Shown: piece by piece, positions 43,950 to 52,677 of the stretch | Position numbering within the stretch: the stretch's first letter is position 1 | Layout of the letters: each line of letters opens with the position of its first letter | Assembly: GCF_014237455.1 (NCBI RefSeq) | Contig: NZ_JABZFL010000051.1 | Coordinates: 1 to 64,000 of the forward strand | DNA from: Desulfobacula sp. | GTDB taxonomy: Bacteria > Desulfobacterota > Desulfobacteria > Desulfobacterales > Desulfobacteraceae | Direction of reading: 5' to 3' | DNA length: 64,000 nucleotides | Made by a program: the position numbers and the translations under genes | The notes under the pieces: model-generated | Database searches by the model: none | Told to the model about the DNA's origin: nothing | What the model saw: the letters and a program-made list of their open reading frames with translations, nothing else

Positions 43950-44936
43950 TTATTCAACGCTTTGGGTCTCTTTTTTGCCTACTTTTTTCTCAACAGGTTT
44001 TTTAGTTAATTTTTTCTTTTTTCTTTTTTTCTTCAACTTTTTTTCTTTAGTGTCAAAAAGTTTGGAATAAACTTGATTCAAATTTTCATTGTCTTGATTC
44101 TCTTGGCTGTCAATTCCCAGTTCTTCTTTTCCCAGACCCAGACGAAGTCCTAAAAGCTGTGTATATAAAATTGAAGGCAGGTTGTATTCTTTATTTCTTT
44201 TTGAAACAATTTGATTCTGTATTTTATCAAACTGCATGTGACACCATGGACAGGCCACACAAATAAAATCAGCCCCTGCTTTTTTGGCACTGCCTAATTT
44301 TTTCTCGGTAAGGTCATAGGACAAACTGTCATTAATCCCAAGAACCGGTGCCCCGCAGCAGTCCAGTTTGGATGCCCACTCAATACTCTTTGCCCCTGTA
44401 ACTTTGACAAGGTTGTCGAAAAGCGACGGTGAGGCCGGATCATCAAACTTCATGATTTCAGACGGCCGAAGGGCATGACACCCATAATGGGTGGCTATGT
44501 TAAGATCTTTATAATGATCAATTGTTTTTTTGTTTAATTCATCAATTGTAATGTCATCGTGCAGTACGGATAAATAATGTGATATCGAGGAGGTCCCTTG
44601 ATATTTGAGGCCTTCTTTGCCAAGAATTTTATTGATTTTTACTTTTAAGCCATCATCCTCTTTTAAAACCGCATTGGCTTTTTTAAGACTTCCAAAACAA
44701 CATTTACAAAGGGTCAGGATGTCTTTCCCCGCATTTTCAGCCAAAGCAATGTTTCTGGCTGAGGCCAGCACCCATGCGGTTTGATCTGTATTCTTCATGG
44801 GGTAACCGCAACAATTGAACTCTTTTATATCAACTATATCAACCTCTAGTTTTTTCAGCACAGCCCTTGCTGAGGTCTCGTATGGTTGAACTTTTGCCGG
44901 TATGTTACATCCGATAAATAATGCAAATTTTTTCAT
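43950..44936 (-). CDS. hdrB: heterodisulfide reductase subunit B (HdrB)
   Basis: A 328-residue protein with two CCG domains, which in HdrB hold the non-cubane [4Fe-4S] clusters that cleave the disulfide. Cysteine motifs are LFIGC, FNCCGYPM, LCKCCFGSL in the first half and THYGCHALRP, DCCGAPVLG, ACPWCHMQFD in the second. ATG at 44936 follows GGAAAAAAA; an upstream start at 44972 is less likely. The C-terminus has an unusual 30-residue lysine-rich tail. The usual partner HdrC is fused to the upstream membrane protein here. Confidence 0.92.
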   Translation of the reverse strand: MKKFALFIGCNIPAKVQPYETSARAVLKKLEVDIVDIKEFNCCGYPMKNTDQTAWVLASARNIALAENAGKDILTLCKCCFGSLKKANAVLKEDDGLKVKINKILGKEGLKYQGTSSISHYLSVLHDDITIDELNKKTIDHYKDLNIATHYGCHALRPSEIMKFDDPASPSLFDNLVKVTGAKSIEWASKLDCCGAPVLGINDSLSYDLTEKKLGSAKKAGADFICVACPWCHMQFDKIQNQIVSKRNKEYNLPSILYTQLLGLRLGLGKEELGIDSQENQDNENLNQVYSKLFDTKEKKLKKKRKKKKLTKKPVEKKVGKKETQSVE

Positions 44937-45019
44937 ATTTTTTTCCATTGCTGTACTATTAAAATGGTGCAAATGTTTTAATTAAGTTTTATGTATCTAT
45001 ATGAGCATAGAACATGTCA

Positions 45020-46780
45020 TTATTCTTTTTGAGAGTAAAAACAATCTTTGGACACCTTGTTTTTAAGTTCATAAAAAATATCAGTTACCTTAACGTTCTG
45101 GGGACAGTGCTCCTGGCACTGATAGCAGGTAATACAATCCCACAACATATTAGATCCAAGAGCAAGATTTTCAAGTCCAAGACCTATTGATCTCATCATT
45201 TGATGAGGGAGCAGGTCAAGAACCTGCTCGGGTTTTTCATAGTTCATGACCACCGGGCAGACATTGGTACAGTTTTCACATGAAAAACAATATGAAAATG
45301 TGCTGTCCTGAAGAGAGCGCTCCCTTTTGTCTTTAAATTCATTATCAGTATCGGTCAAGGACAAGACATCTTTTGAATGGCTTTTTTTCTTGTACCTGGA
45401 AGCGATAATGCTCTTGGCATGTCTGGCCGGCATATCAGAAAGCGTGGCACCAAAATCATCCCGGTTGTATGTACGGTTATAGGAAAAGGGTGATAATATC
45501 AGGGGAGTAATTAATGCGCCCGACCTGATGAATTCCTCTCTGACATCGTACCAGAGTTCTTTAAGATTTATTCCGGCCGGACAGACGACCGTACACCTGT
45601 CACAATTCGAACAAAGATAAATACCTTCCTGAATTGCCGTAAATTGTGGTGAAGCAAGATCTTTGGTTTTATAATACTGGCGAAGAGAGAGCATTCTTTC
45701 GGAAGGCAGGATGTTCGTGTTGTTTTTAATATCAAAGGCCGGACCCTGTGAGCATGTTTTGCTGCAGGTGTTACAATGAACACATGCATCAAGTTCAATC
45801 AGCTGACGCGTTGCAATATTCAAAGGATTGGATTTGTCTCTTTGCATAATTGCACCTGTAATTAAACTGATGGGTGTGGTGATAATATGAAGCATTTTAG
45901 TAAAAGGCAAAAGAGCCAGGCCGATAAAACAGGCAAGGATATGAAAGTAATATAAAAATGTAACCAACCCCATGCGGTCAAGCAGCCCTCCTATGGGTTT
46001 CATTATTTTTGATACAGCATATCCGGCAAATGCAGATTGAGGTCTTGTGTGACAATCAAGACAACTTTCATTATGTATTTCTTCGCCGGCTGTCAGAGTC
46101 TCCTGTGAAATCTGATCGGTAACATTTGGAGAGACAAGGCCGTAATATTTTACCCAATACGCTTCCAGGGCCAGTATGTCTTCTTTATATTCAAGGGCAG
46201 AAAAATCTTCTTCCATGTTTCGAAAATCGGTAAAAGAGATAATTTTTGCACCTTCTAGAAAAATTCCGGACAGGATAATGACAGCAACAATAAAAATTGC
46301 ATAAACATCCATTTTATTCGTGCTTAATCTATGAATTTTCATAAAAAAGCGACGGCAAATGGCAATGGCAAGTCCACTCAAAACCATAAAACCGAAAAAA
46401 TCTCTCAGAAACATGTAGGGATTAACAGTTGAATAATAAGAAGGCAAAATTGCATCAGACACAATAGCTTCCAGAGCATGCATAAAGAACAGCAGTATAA
46501 ACCCCCAGAATATCAGCATATGCATTATCCAGCGTAAAACATCCTGTTTAAGGATTTTATGTTGGAAAAGCACATCAAGAACAAATATCTTCAATACAAT
46601 TGCAATTTGGGGGCTAAAAATAATGCCAAGCAGTGCTTTTAAGCTTGAAGCCAATCTTTCGGTAAAAGTAGAATTTTGGGCTTGAATTCCGATTTTATAT
46701 GAAAACCATTGGACAATTTTAAAAAGCATCCCAATAGCAAGTAATATAAGCGATGAATTAAAAAAAAGATCAAAAGCCAT
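45020..46780 (-). CDS. membrane HdrE-like/c-type haem/HdrC fusion protein
   Basis: A 586-residue protein. Residues about 1-310 form a NarI/HdrE-like membrane domain with roughly five or six helices. The loop between helices near 180 and 270 contains one CxxCH haem-c site (CLDCH, 240-244). Residues about 333-410 hold two [4Fe-4S] motifs (CVHCNTCSKTC, CSNCDRCTVVC). The final 100 residues form an HdrC-type domain (CFSCENCTNVC, CITCYQCQEHC). It lies directly upstream of hdrB in the same run and would anchor the Hdr-Flx complex to the membrane and quinone pool. QmoC has related parts in another order. Confidence 0.85.
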   Translation of the reverse strand: MAFDLFFNSSLILLAIGMLFKIVQWFSYKIGIQAQNSTFTERLASSLKALLGIIFSPQIAIVLKIFVLDVLFQHKILKQDVLRWIMHMLIFWGFILLFFMHALEAIVSDAILPSYYSTVNPYMFLRDFFGFMVLSGLAIAICRRFFMKIHRLSTNKMDVYAIFIVAVIILSGIFLEGAKIISFTDFRNMEEDFSALEYKEDILALEAYWVKYYGLVSPNVTDQISQETLTAGEEIHNESCLDCHTRPQSAFAGYAVSKIMKPIGGLLDRMGLVTFLYYFHILACFIGLALLPFTKMLHIITTPISLITGAIMQRDKSNPLNIATRQLIELDACVHCNTCSKTCSQGPAFDIKNNTNILPSERMLSLRQYYKTKDLASPQFTAIQEGIYLCSNCDRCTVVCPAGINLKELWYDVREEFIRSGALITPLILSPFSYNRTYNRDDFGATLSDMPARHAKSIIASRYKKKSHSKDVLSLTDTDNEFKDKRERSLQDSTFSYCFSCENCTNVCPVVMNYEKPEQVLDLLPHQMMRSIGLGLENLALGSNMLWDCITCYQCQEHCPQNVKVTDIFYELKNKVSKDCFYSQKE

Positions 46781-46944
46781 AAACCAGTTCTCCTAAATCC
46801 TCAAAACACATATGATTTTAAAATTAATACTTGTTATATTGATTCTAATCATCCATATGGTTTAATTTTATTTTTATAACACTAATCATTTAATACAGCG
46901 TGAATATCATACAAAAAAAAATAATAAAAGTATTATCAACTGAA

Positions 46945-46973
46945 ATAATAATAAGTATAAATTTCATTTTCAA
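46945..46973 (-). promoter_or_regulatory. possible promoter of the Hdr-Flx operon
   Basis: On the minus strand TTGAAA (46973-46968) is followed after 17 bases by TATTAT (46950-46945), about 165 bases upstream of the membrane-subunit start codon. The region is very AT-rich, so chance matches are common. TTTAGGAGA provides the ribosome-binding site of that gene. Confidence 0.4.
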
Positions 46974-47046
46974 ATAGCACAAAATGAGTTATAGAGCTAT
47001 AGAACAAGGGTTGTCAACAATTATCGAACGAATGTAAACATTGCTT

Positions 47047-47958
47047 ATGAAAAGAATTATTGTCATTTGCGGGCCCACCGGGATTGGTAAAACAACATTT
47101 GCCATCTCAGTTGCCCGGCGGTTTAATGGAGAAATCATTGGTGCTGATTCAATGCAGATTTACAAGCATATGAATATTGGTACTGCTAAACCAGATCCTG
47201 AAGAATTAAAACAGGCACGACACCATCTCGTTGGTTTTCTTGATCCCAAAGATGATTTTGATGCCGGCCTATACGTTAAAGCCGCGGATAAATCCATTGA
47301 AGACATTACAAACCGTGGGAAAATTCCCATTATTGTGGGTGGTACAGGACTATACATCAGGGCTCTTTTACATGGATTGTTCCGGTCAAAGGCTATCTGT
47401 GGAAAAACAGTGTCTCAATTGACCCGGGACCTTGAAGAAGCGGGTAGTTTAAGTCTTTATCAAAAGCTTGAAAAATGTGATCCCAAAGCTGCCCAGAAAA
47501 TACACCCGAATGATTCCTTCAGGGTGATCAGAGCATTAGAAGTTTATCAGACAACCGGCCAGAGAATCTCTGCCCGGCAAAAAAACCATGGCTTTGATGA
47601 CTTAAGGTACAAGAGTATTAAAATAGGACTCTACATGGACAGGAAAAAATTATATGACCGCATTAACAAAAGAGTGGATGTCATGCTTAATCAAGGACTG
47701 CTCAACGAAGTAACAACCTTAGTTGAAAAGGGATATTCGTTTGATTTAAAATCCATGCAATCCATTGGGTATAAACATATGGCCATGTTCATGAACAATG
47801 AAGTTGATTGGGCAGATGCAGTCCGATTGCTAAAACGGGATACAAGAAGATATGCCAAACGACAATTTACATGGTTCCGTAAGGATAAAGAGATAATCTG
47901 GCTTATGCGGTCCCCGTTTAACCTGGCTGAAAAGCTGATAAAAGAGTTTTTGACATAG
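47047..47958 (+). CDS. miaA: tRNA dimethylallyltransferase
   Basis: Adds the dimethylallyl group to A37 of tRNA, the substrate then thiomethylated by MiaB (2.3-3.7 kb). It has 303 residues. The P-loop is GPTGIGKTTF near the N-terminus, with the ADSMQIYKHMNIGTAKP and GGTGLYIRAL segments and the C-terminal RRYAKRQFTWFRKD. ATG at 47047 is chosen over the TTG two codons upstream. The divergent promoter gap before it also serves the leftward Hdr cluster. Confidence 0.96.
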   Translation: MKRIIVICGPTGIGKTTFAISVARRFNGEIIGADSMQIYKHMNIGTAKPDPEELKQARHHLVGFLDPKDDFDAGLYVKAADKSIEDITNRGKIPIIVGGTGLYIRALLHGLFRSKAICGKTVSQLTRDLEEAGSLSLYQKLEKCDPKAAQKIHPNDSFRVIRALEVYQTTGQRISARQKNHGFDDLRYKSIKIGLYMDRKKLYDRINKRVDVMLNQGLLNEVTTLVEKGYSFDLKSMQSIGYKHMAMFMNNEVDWADAVRLLKRDTRRYAKRQFTWFRKDKEIIWLMRSPFNLAEKLIKEFLT

Positions 47959-48039
47959 TTTTTTATTTTACATATAGTCCATGTTCGAAACAGTATGGAA
48001 TAACAATAAAAACGACAAATTAAATAAGTATTAAAATTA

Positions 48040-49755
48040 ATGAAATCTGAATATCCAAATCTTTTACACTATAAAAACTTAATCATTTGCATTGTAATTT
48101 TATGTTTGTCTGCATGTACACAGCTGCCTGTAAAACCACCCATTGAAGAATACACGGGATATGAAGTGCCGCCTGCTCCACCAAAAGAAGAAATTGAAGA
48201 TGAGCAGCCAAAGATTTCAATCATTGAAATTTTATCTAGTGAAGCGGAAAAATTTTCTTTAAAGGGGAATTACCAGGACGCCTTATTTGCCTACAACCAG
48301 GCGCTTTCTCAAGCGAGTGAGGATGAAAAACCATCCCTTATTTTTCGAATTGAACTGGTTCTGAGTAAAACACCGACAAAAGAGATAGAGGAGTTTATTG
48401 ATATAAAAAACATTCATATTCCAAGACCCTTATTGCTATATTGGTTTGGGTTGAATTATGCGTTGGAAAATAATGCTGTTAAGTCCAAAGAAGTACTTGA
48501 AATATTTTTATTTCAATATCCTGATCACCCTTATTATTCAGACGCGGCCGATCTTGTGGATGTTATCAAAAAATCGCTTTTCAACAGGGATACAATCGGA
48601 TGTCTTTTGCCGTTGACAGGAAAATATGCCGTTTTTGGTCAAAGGGCATTATCCGGGGTTCAGTTGGCCATACAGGAGTTGTCAAAAAAATATTCCAGGG
48701 AATTTAAACTTATTATAAAAGACACCCAGGCAAACCCGGATCTGGCTGTTGAAGGTGTCAGACAATTACATCAAAAAAATGTTGCCGGGATAATCGGACC
48801 TTTGCTGGCCGTCAATCAGGCTGGCCGGGAAGCCGAAAGATTACAAATACCCATAATCGCGTTAACACAAAAGAGTGACTTTCCTTTGCAGGGAGATTAC
48901 CTGTTTGCAAATTTTATTACACCTGAAATGCAGGTTCAAACACTTGGCGCGTATTTGTTTTTAAAACTGGGCATAAAAAAGGTGGCAATTCTCTATCCAA
49001 ACGAAAAATATGGTAAAAAATATATGGAACTTTTCTGGGATATCGTGGATGAATATGATGGAGAAGTTGTGGGTGTTGAGCCGTATGACGGAAAGAAAAC
49101 AGATTTTGCAGAGCCGATACAAAAGCTTACCGGACAATTTTTTCCGGTTCCTGATTTCCTGAAACCCGAGGCTGTTGAGCCTGAAAACAATGCAGCGCTT
49201 TATGAAGATCAAACGATCGATTTACTGCAAATTGCTATAGAATCTGAAACCCAGGAAGAAAATGAGGAAGAAAAAATTCAAATTGATTTTGACGCATTGT
49301 TTATTCCCGATTCTCCTTCCAAAGTGAATTTGATATTACCGCAACTCGCATTTAATGATGCCAGGGGCATGTATCTTATTGGAACAAACTTGTGGCATCA
49401 TAAAAGCCTTTTGAAAGAAGCAAAGGGATATAACAAACACACCATCATTACTGACGGATTTTTTGATGGCAGCCAAAATCCTGTTATAGTCCAGTTTGTA
49501 AAAAAATTTGAATCCCTGTTTGATACAAAGCCCAAATTTTTAGAAGCCATATCTTATGATACAGCTTCCATGCTTTTTTTAACTGCCATGGATGAAACGA
49601 TTGATTCCAGGCAAACTTTAAAGGATTCCCTACAGGGTAAGCGTATTTTTGAAGGCGTGACCGGTAATACCATTTTCGACAAGGATGGGATTGCTCACAG
49701 AGAACTTTTTCTTATGACGATTAAAAAAGGAAAATTTGTTGAAATCAATCGGTGA
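48040..49755 (+). CDS. LpoA-like lipoprotein with periplasmic-binding (type I) domain
   Basis: A 571-residue exported lipoprotein. A signal peptide ends in the lipobox LSAC (cysteine at residue 26). A helical, TPR-like region (about 60-170) precedes a type I periplasmic-binding domain (about 185-570; GCLLPLTGKYAVFG, GIIGPLLAVNQAG). The layout fits the LpoA/LppC family of penicillin-binding protein activators, or a branched-chain amino-acid-type binding protein without a transporter. No ABC transporter genes are adjacent. It overlaps the converging pfk gene by 11 bases. Confidence 0.8.
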   Translation: MKSEYPNLLHYKNLIICIVILCLSACTQLPVKPPIEEYTGYEVPPAPPKEEIEDEQPKISIIEILSSEAEKFSLKGNYQDALFAYNQALSQASEDEKPSLIFRIELVLSKTPTKEIEEFIDIKNIHIPRPLLLYWFGLNYALENNAVKSKEVLEIFLFQYPDHPYYSDAADLVDVIKKSLFNRDTIGCLLPLTGKYAVFGQRALSGVQLAIQELSKKYSREFKLIIKDTQANPDLAVEGVRQLHQKNVAGIIGPLLAVNQAGREAERLQIPIIALTQKSDFPLQGDYLFANFITPEMQVQTLGAYLFLKLGIKKVAILYPNEKYGKKYMELFWDIVDEYDGEVVGVEPYDGKKTDFAEPIQKLTGQFFPVPDFLKPEAVEPENNAALYEDQTIDLLQIAIESETQEENEEEKIQIDFDALFIPDSPSKVNLILPQLAFNDARGMYLIGTNLWHHKSLLKEAKGYNKHTIITDGFFDGSQNPVIVQFVKKFESLFDTKPKFLEAISYDTASMLFLTAMDETIDSRQTLKDSLQGKRIFEGVTGNTIFDKDGIAHRELFLMTIKKGKFVEINR

Positions 49756-51064
49756 AACAAGCATCCTGGCCGGTTGCTTCCAGTACTGACTGCCAAAGCC
49801 GCCCATGCGGATCTATATTTTTCCTCTTTCCTGCTGACGCATCCATGGGCACATGAACATAATGATTGTTCCAAAAGCTGATCAGTAATTTTGTTTTTCC
49901 TGCCATTCCGGCGTGGACGGCATCACGGCCAAGAAAACCGCAAAACACACTGTCGTTGGCGTTGGCTGGAAGACTTCTGATAATATAGCTTGGGTCAATA
50001 TACTTTAATGAAATGGGAACATCTTTTGCCTTAAACCATTGTAAAATCTTATTTTTAAGGAAAAGACCAATATCCTGGAGAATAATATTTCCGGAAGAGT
50101 CAAACTCTTTTTTCTGATCATCAAAAAGATTTTGACCGGCACCTTCAGCCACAATAATAACTGCGTGCTTTCGATGAATAATTCTGTTTTCAAGGGCCTG
50201 TAAAAATCCGGTTTTTCCATTCAAGGAAATATCAACCTCAGGAATGAGAACAAAATTGCCATCCTGCTGTGCCAGTGCAGCAGTAGCGGCCAGGAACCCG
50301 GAATGCCTGCCCATAAGCTTTATCAACCCGATGCCGTTGGGATATGCTTCAGCTTCATTGTGAGCCCCCTTTATGGCAAGTGTTGCAACATCCACCGCCG
50401 TATCAAACCCAAATGATCGGGATACCAGATAAATATCATTATCAATGGTTTTTGGAATGGCGATAATCGATATTTTTAAATTTCGATTATCGATTTCATC
50501 TGCTATCTTTTTTGATGCCATTAATGTTCCGTCTCCACCCACCAGGAACAGAATACCAATATTCATCCTTTCAAGACAATCAACAATCATACTGATATCC
50601 TGGGTTCCCCTTGAGGAACCCAAAATTGATCCCCCCGTATTCTGGATTCCGGAGACAGAGTCAGGATTTAAATCCATTACATCATGTTCAAAATCAGGTA
50701 TAAATCCTTGAAGACCATGCCTGATCCCATAAATTGTCTTAACATTATATATGTGGTGAAGTTCCAATACCATGGACCGAAGGATATCGTTCAATCCGGG
50801 GCATAACCCGCCACAGGTTACAATGGCGCATTTCAGTTTGCTTGGATCAAAATATATTTTTTCTCTTGGACCTGCCTGATCAAAACTGATAATTTCTCCC
50901 CGGGTTGTTGCCAAATGATCCATTTGAACATCAACAATTATCCTTGCGTCATCTGAAACAAATCTTTTTACAGGTTCCCCCGGTTTTGTGTGGTATTTAA
51001 ACGGGGAAATGATTTTCGCTTCACCAAGAGTTGGGATGTCGGCATTAAAATTTTTGGTTTTCAT
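49745..51064 (-). CDS. pfkA: ATP-dependent 6-phosphofructokinase
   Basis: A 439-residue PFK of the plant/trypanosome-type clade. The GGDGT motif (in FLVGGDGTLMAS) predicts ATP rather than pyrophosphate as donor, as PPi enzymes have GGDD. CGGLCPGLND binds the nucleotide, PKTIDNDI supplies the catalytic Asp, and MGRHSGFLA is another family motif. ATG overlaps the kdsD stop by four bases (51061-51064), so the genes are coupled. Confidence 0.92.
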   Translation of the reverse strand: MKTKNFNADIPTLGEAKIISPFKYHTKPGEPVKRFVSDDARIIVDVQMDHLATTRGEIISFDQAGPREKIYFDPSKLKCAIVTCGGLCPGLNDILRSMVLELHHIYNVKTIYGIRHGLQGFIPDFEHDVMDLNPDSVSGIQNTGGSILGSSRGTQDISMIVDCLERMNIGILFLVGGDGTLMASKKIADEIDNRNLKISIIAIPKTIDNDIYLVSRSFGFDTAVDVATLAIKGAHNEAEAYPNGIGLIKLMGRHSGFLAATAALAQQDGNFVLIPEVDISLNGKTGFLQALENRIIHRKHAVIIVAEGAGQNLFDDQKKEFDSSGNIILQDIGLFLKNKILQWFKAKDVPISLKYIDPSYIIRSLPANANDSVFCGFLGRDAVHAGMAGKTKLLISFWNNHYVHVPMDASAGKRKNIDPHGRLWQSVLEATGQDACFTD

Positions 51065-52044
51065 TGCCCCCCCCCGTTAAATTGAAAAGATCCTTTTCCA
51101 AGAATATCATGTAAATGTAAAAGTCCGTCAAGCCTGTTATGTTTATCAACTATGGGGAGTACTGTAATCTGGTATTTTTCCATAAGATTTAAAGCATCAT
51201 ATAAAAAAGATTCTACGCTTAATGTGCGGGGGTTTTCACTCATGACCGTGTCAACTGATTGGGCATTTAAATTTAATTGATTATTGGCTATGTAATGCCT
51301 GATATCTCCATCTGTGATAATTCCTTTAAGCTTTTCTTCTTTATCCAGGACAAGCACTGCGCCTAACTTGAATTTATCCATTTGTTCTATGGCAAGACTC
51401 ATTAAAGATCCTGTCAATACCCATGGGGCAGTGGATGCTTTAAACATGATTTCACCAACCCTGCAGGAAAGGCGCTGTCCCAAAACTCCTCCTGGATGGG
51501 ATTTCATAAAATCGCTCTGCTTGAATTTTTTTTTGGTAATCAAAACAACTGCCAGGGCATCTCCCATGGCAAGCTGGGCCGTCGTACTGGAAGTCGGTGC
51601 CATGTTAAATGGACAGGCCTCTTTTTCAACCCCTGTATTAATGACAATATCACATAATTTTGCCATGTGGGAATCGGTTTTTCCTGTAAATCCGGCAAGT
51701 TTGCACCCGATATCTTTGATTACAGGAAGCAATTGATTGAGTTCGCTGGTCTCACCGCTGTTGGAAAGGGCTATAAAAATATCATCCTTGCTCACCATCC
51801 CCAGGTCGCCATGAAGGGCCTCAACCGGATGTAAAAACATTGAATTTGTTCCGGTGCTGATGAGGGTGGCAACAATCTTTTTGCCGATAAGGCCTGATTT
51901 TCCTATTCCCGAGACTACAACCCGACCCGTAGAACCGCATATTGCATTAACGAGTTCTTCAAAAGAGGCGTTAATACTTTGAGTTAATTTTAAAATACTG
52001 TCGGCTTCTATTTTTAATACTTCTTTTGCTGTATCTATTATCAT
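51061..52044 (-). CDS. kdsD: arabinose-5-phosphate isomerase (KpsF/GutQ family)
   Basis: Interconverts ribulose-5-phosphate and arabinose-5-phosphate, the first step of KDO synthesis for lipopolysaccharide. It has 327 residues. The N-terminal SIS domain has VVSGIGKSGLIGKK, FLHPVEALHGDLG and ALSNSGETSEL. Two CBS domains follow from about residue 205. It is the first gene of the leftward pair with pfkA. Confidence 0.94.
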   Translation of the reverse strand: MIIDTAKEVLKIEADSILKLTQSINASFEELVNAICGSTGRVVVSGIGKSGLIGKKIVATLISTGTNSMFLHPVEALHGDLGMVSKDDIFIALSNSGETSELNQLLPVIKDIGCKLAGFTGKTDSHMAKLCDIVINTGVEKEACPFNMAPTSSTTAQLAMGDALAVVLITKKKFKQSDFMKSHPGGVLGQRLSCRVGEIMFKASTAPWVLTGSLMSLAIEQMDKFKLGAVLVLDKEEKLKGIITDGDIRHYIANNQLNLNAQSVDTVMSENPRTLSVESFLYDALNLMEKYQITVLPIVDKHNRLDGLLHLHDILGKGSFQFNGGGQ

Positions 52045-52271
52045 GGTTGAATACTATTTAACCCTTTGTTTATTGAACGGTTTGAATGATTGATATTTAT
52101 ATACAATACTAAATCCTTTTTTCATATAAAAAAGTTATAGAGAAATTCGAGTCAAATATTGACAGTTTTTTAATGTTGTGATATTTGATTGAGGTTTATA
52201 GTCTTTAAGAGACTATTTAGGAATTCAAACTACAGGATTAACATACAGAATTAAACTACAGGATTATTATT

Positions 52272-52544
52272 ATGATTTGTACAACTATTAGGGAAGGTGA
52301 CGACTGCGTGTTCATGACAGCAAAAGGCTGTAGCTACAATGAAGGCGCCTGTTTCCCCATCATTGATGAATGCAAGGGATGCGGGAGAACTTCAGAATTT
52401 GAAACCGGTGTATATTGCATTGCCGCTCCGGATCCATCATTAAAATGGAAAATCGGAAATTGTAATATCGCGACCCATATCAAAACCGTTTCAGACACTA
52501 AAAAACAAAAGATTAATCCGATCAAAGCATCCAAAAGAAGATAA
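52272..52544 (+). CDS. PxxKW family cysteine-rich protein
   Basis: A 90-residue protein with seven or eight cysteines (DDCVF, KGCSYNEGACFP, DECKGCGRTS, VYCIAAPDPSLKW, GNCN). The PDPSLKW end matches the PxxKW signature of a small family found mainly in sulfate-reducing deltaproteobacteria. It is likely to bind metal or an iron-sulfur cluster, but the function is unknown. It is a single-gene unit with its own terminator. Confidence 0.85.
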   Translation: MICTTIREGDDCVFMTAKGCSYNEGACFPIIDECKGCGRTSEFETGVYCIAAPDPSLKWKIGNCNIATHIKTVSDTKKQKINPIKASKRR

Positions 52545-52566
52545 TCTTTATATATCAGTTTTATTT

Positions 52567-52610
52567 AAACTCTGTGGTTTCCGTCTTAATAAAGCTGCGG
52601 AGTTTTTTTT
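52567..52610 (+). terminator. terminator after the PxxKW gene
   Basis: A stem begins AAACTC (52567-52572) and pairs with GAGTTT (52600-52605), extended inward by several pairs including G-U. Eight T residues follow. Confidence 0.85.
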
Positions 52611-52677
52611 AGGTTCAAAGGCTTTAATGAATTGTTTACGGTTTATTTATCAATCAACCATTTTAAAAGAGTGAATT

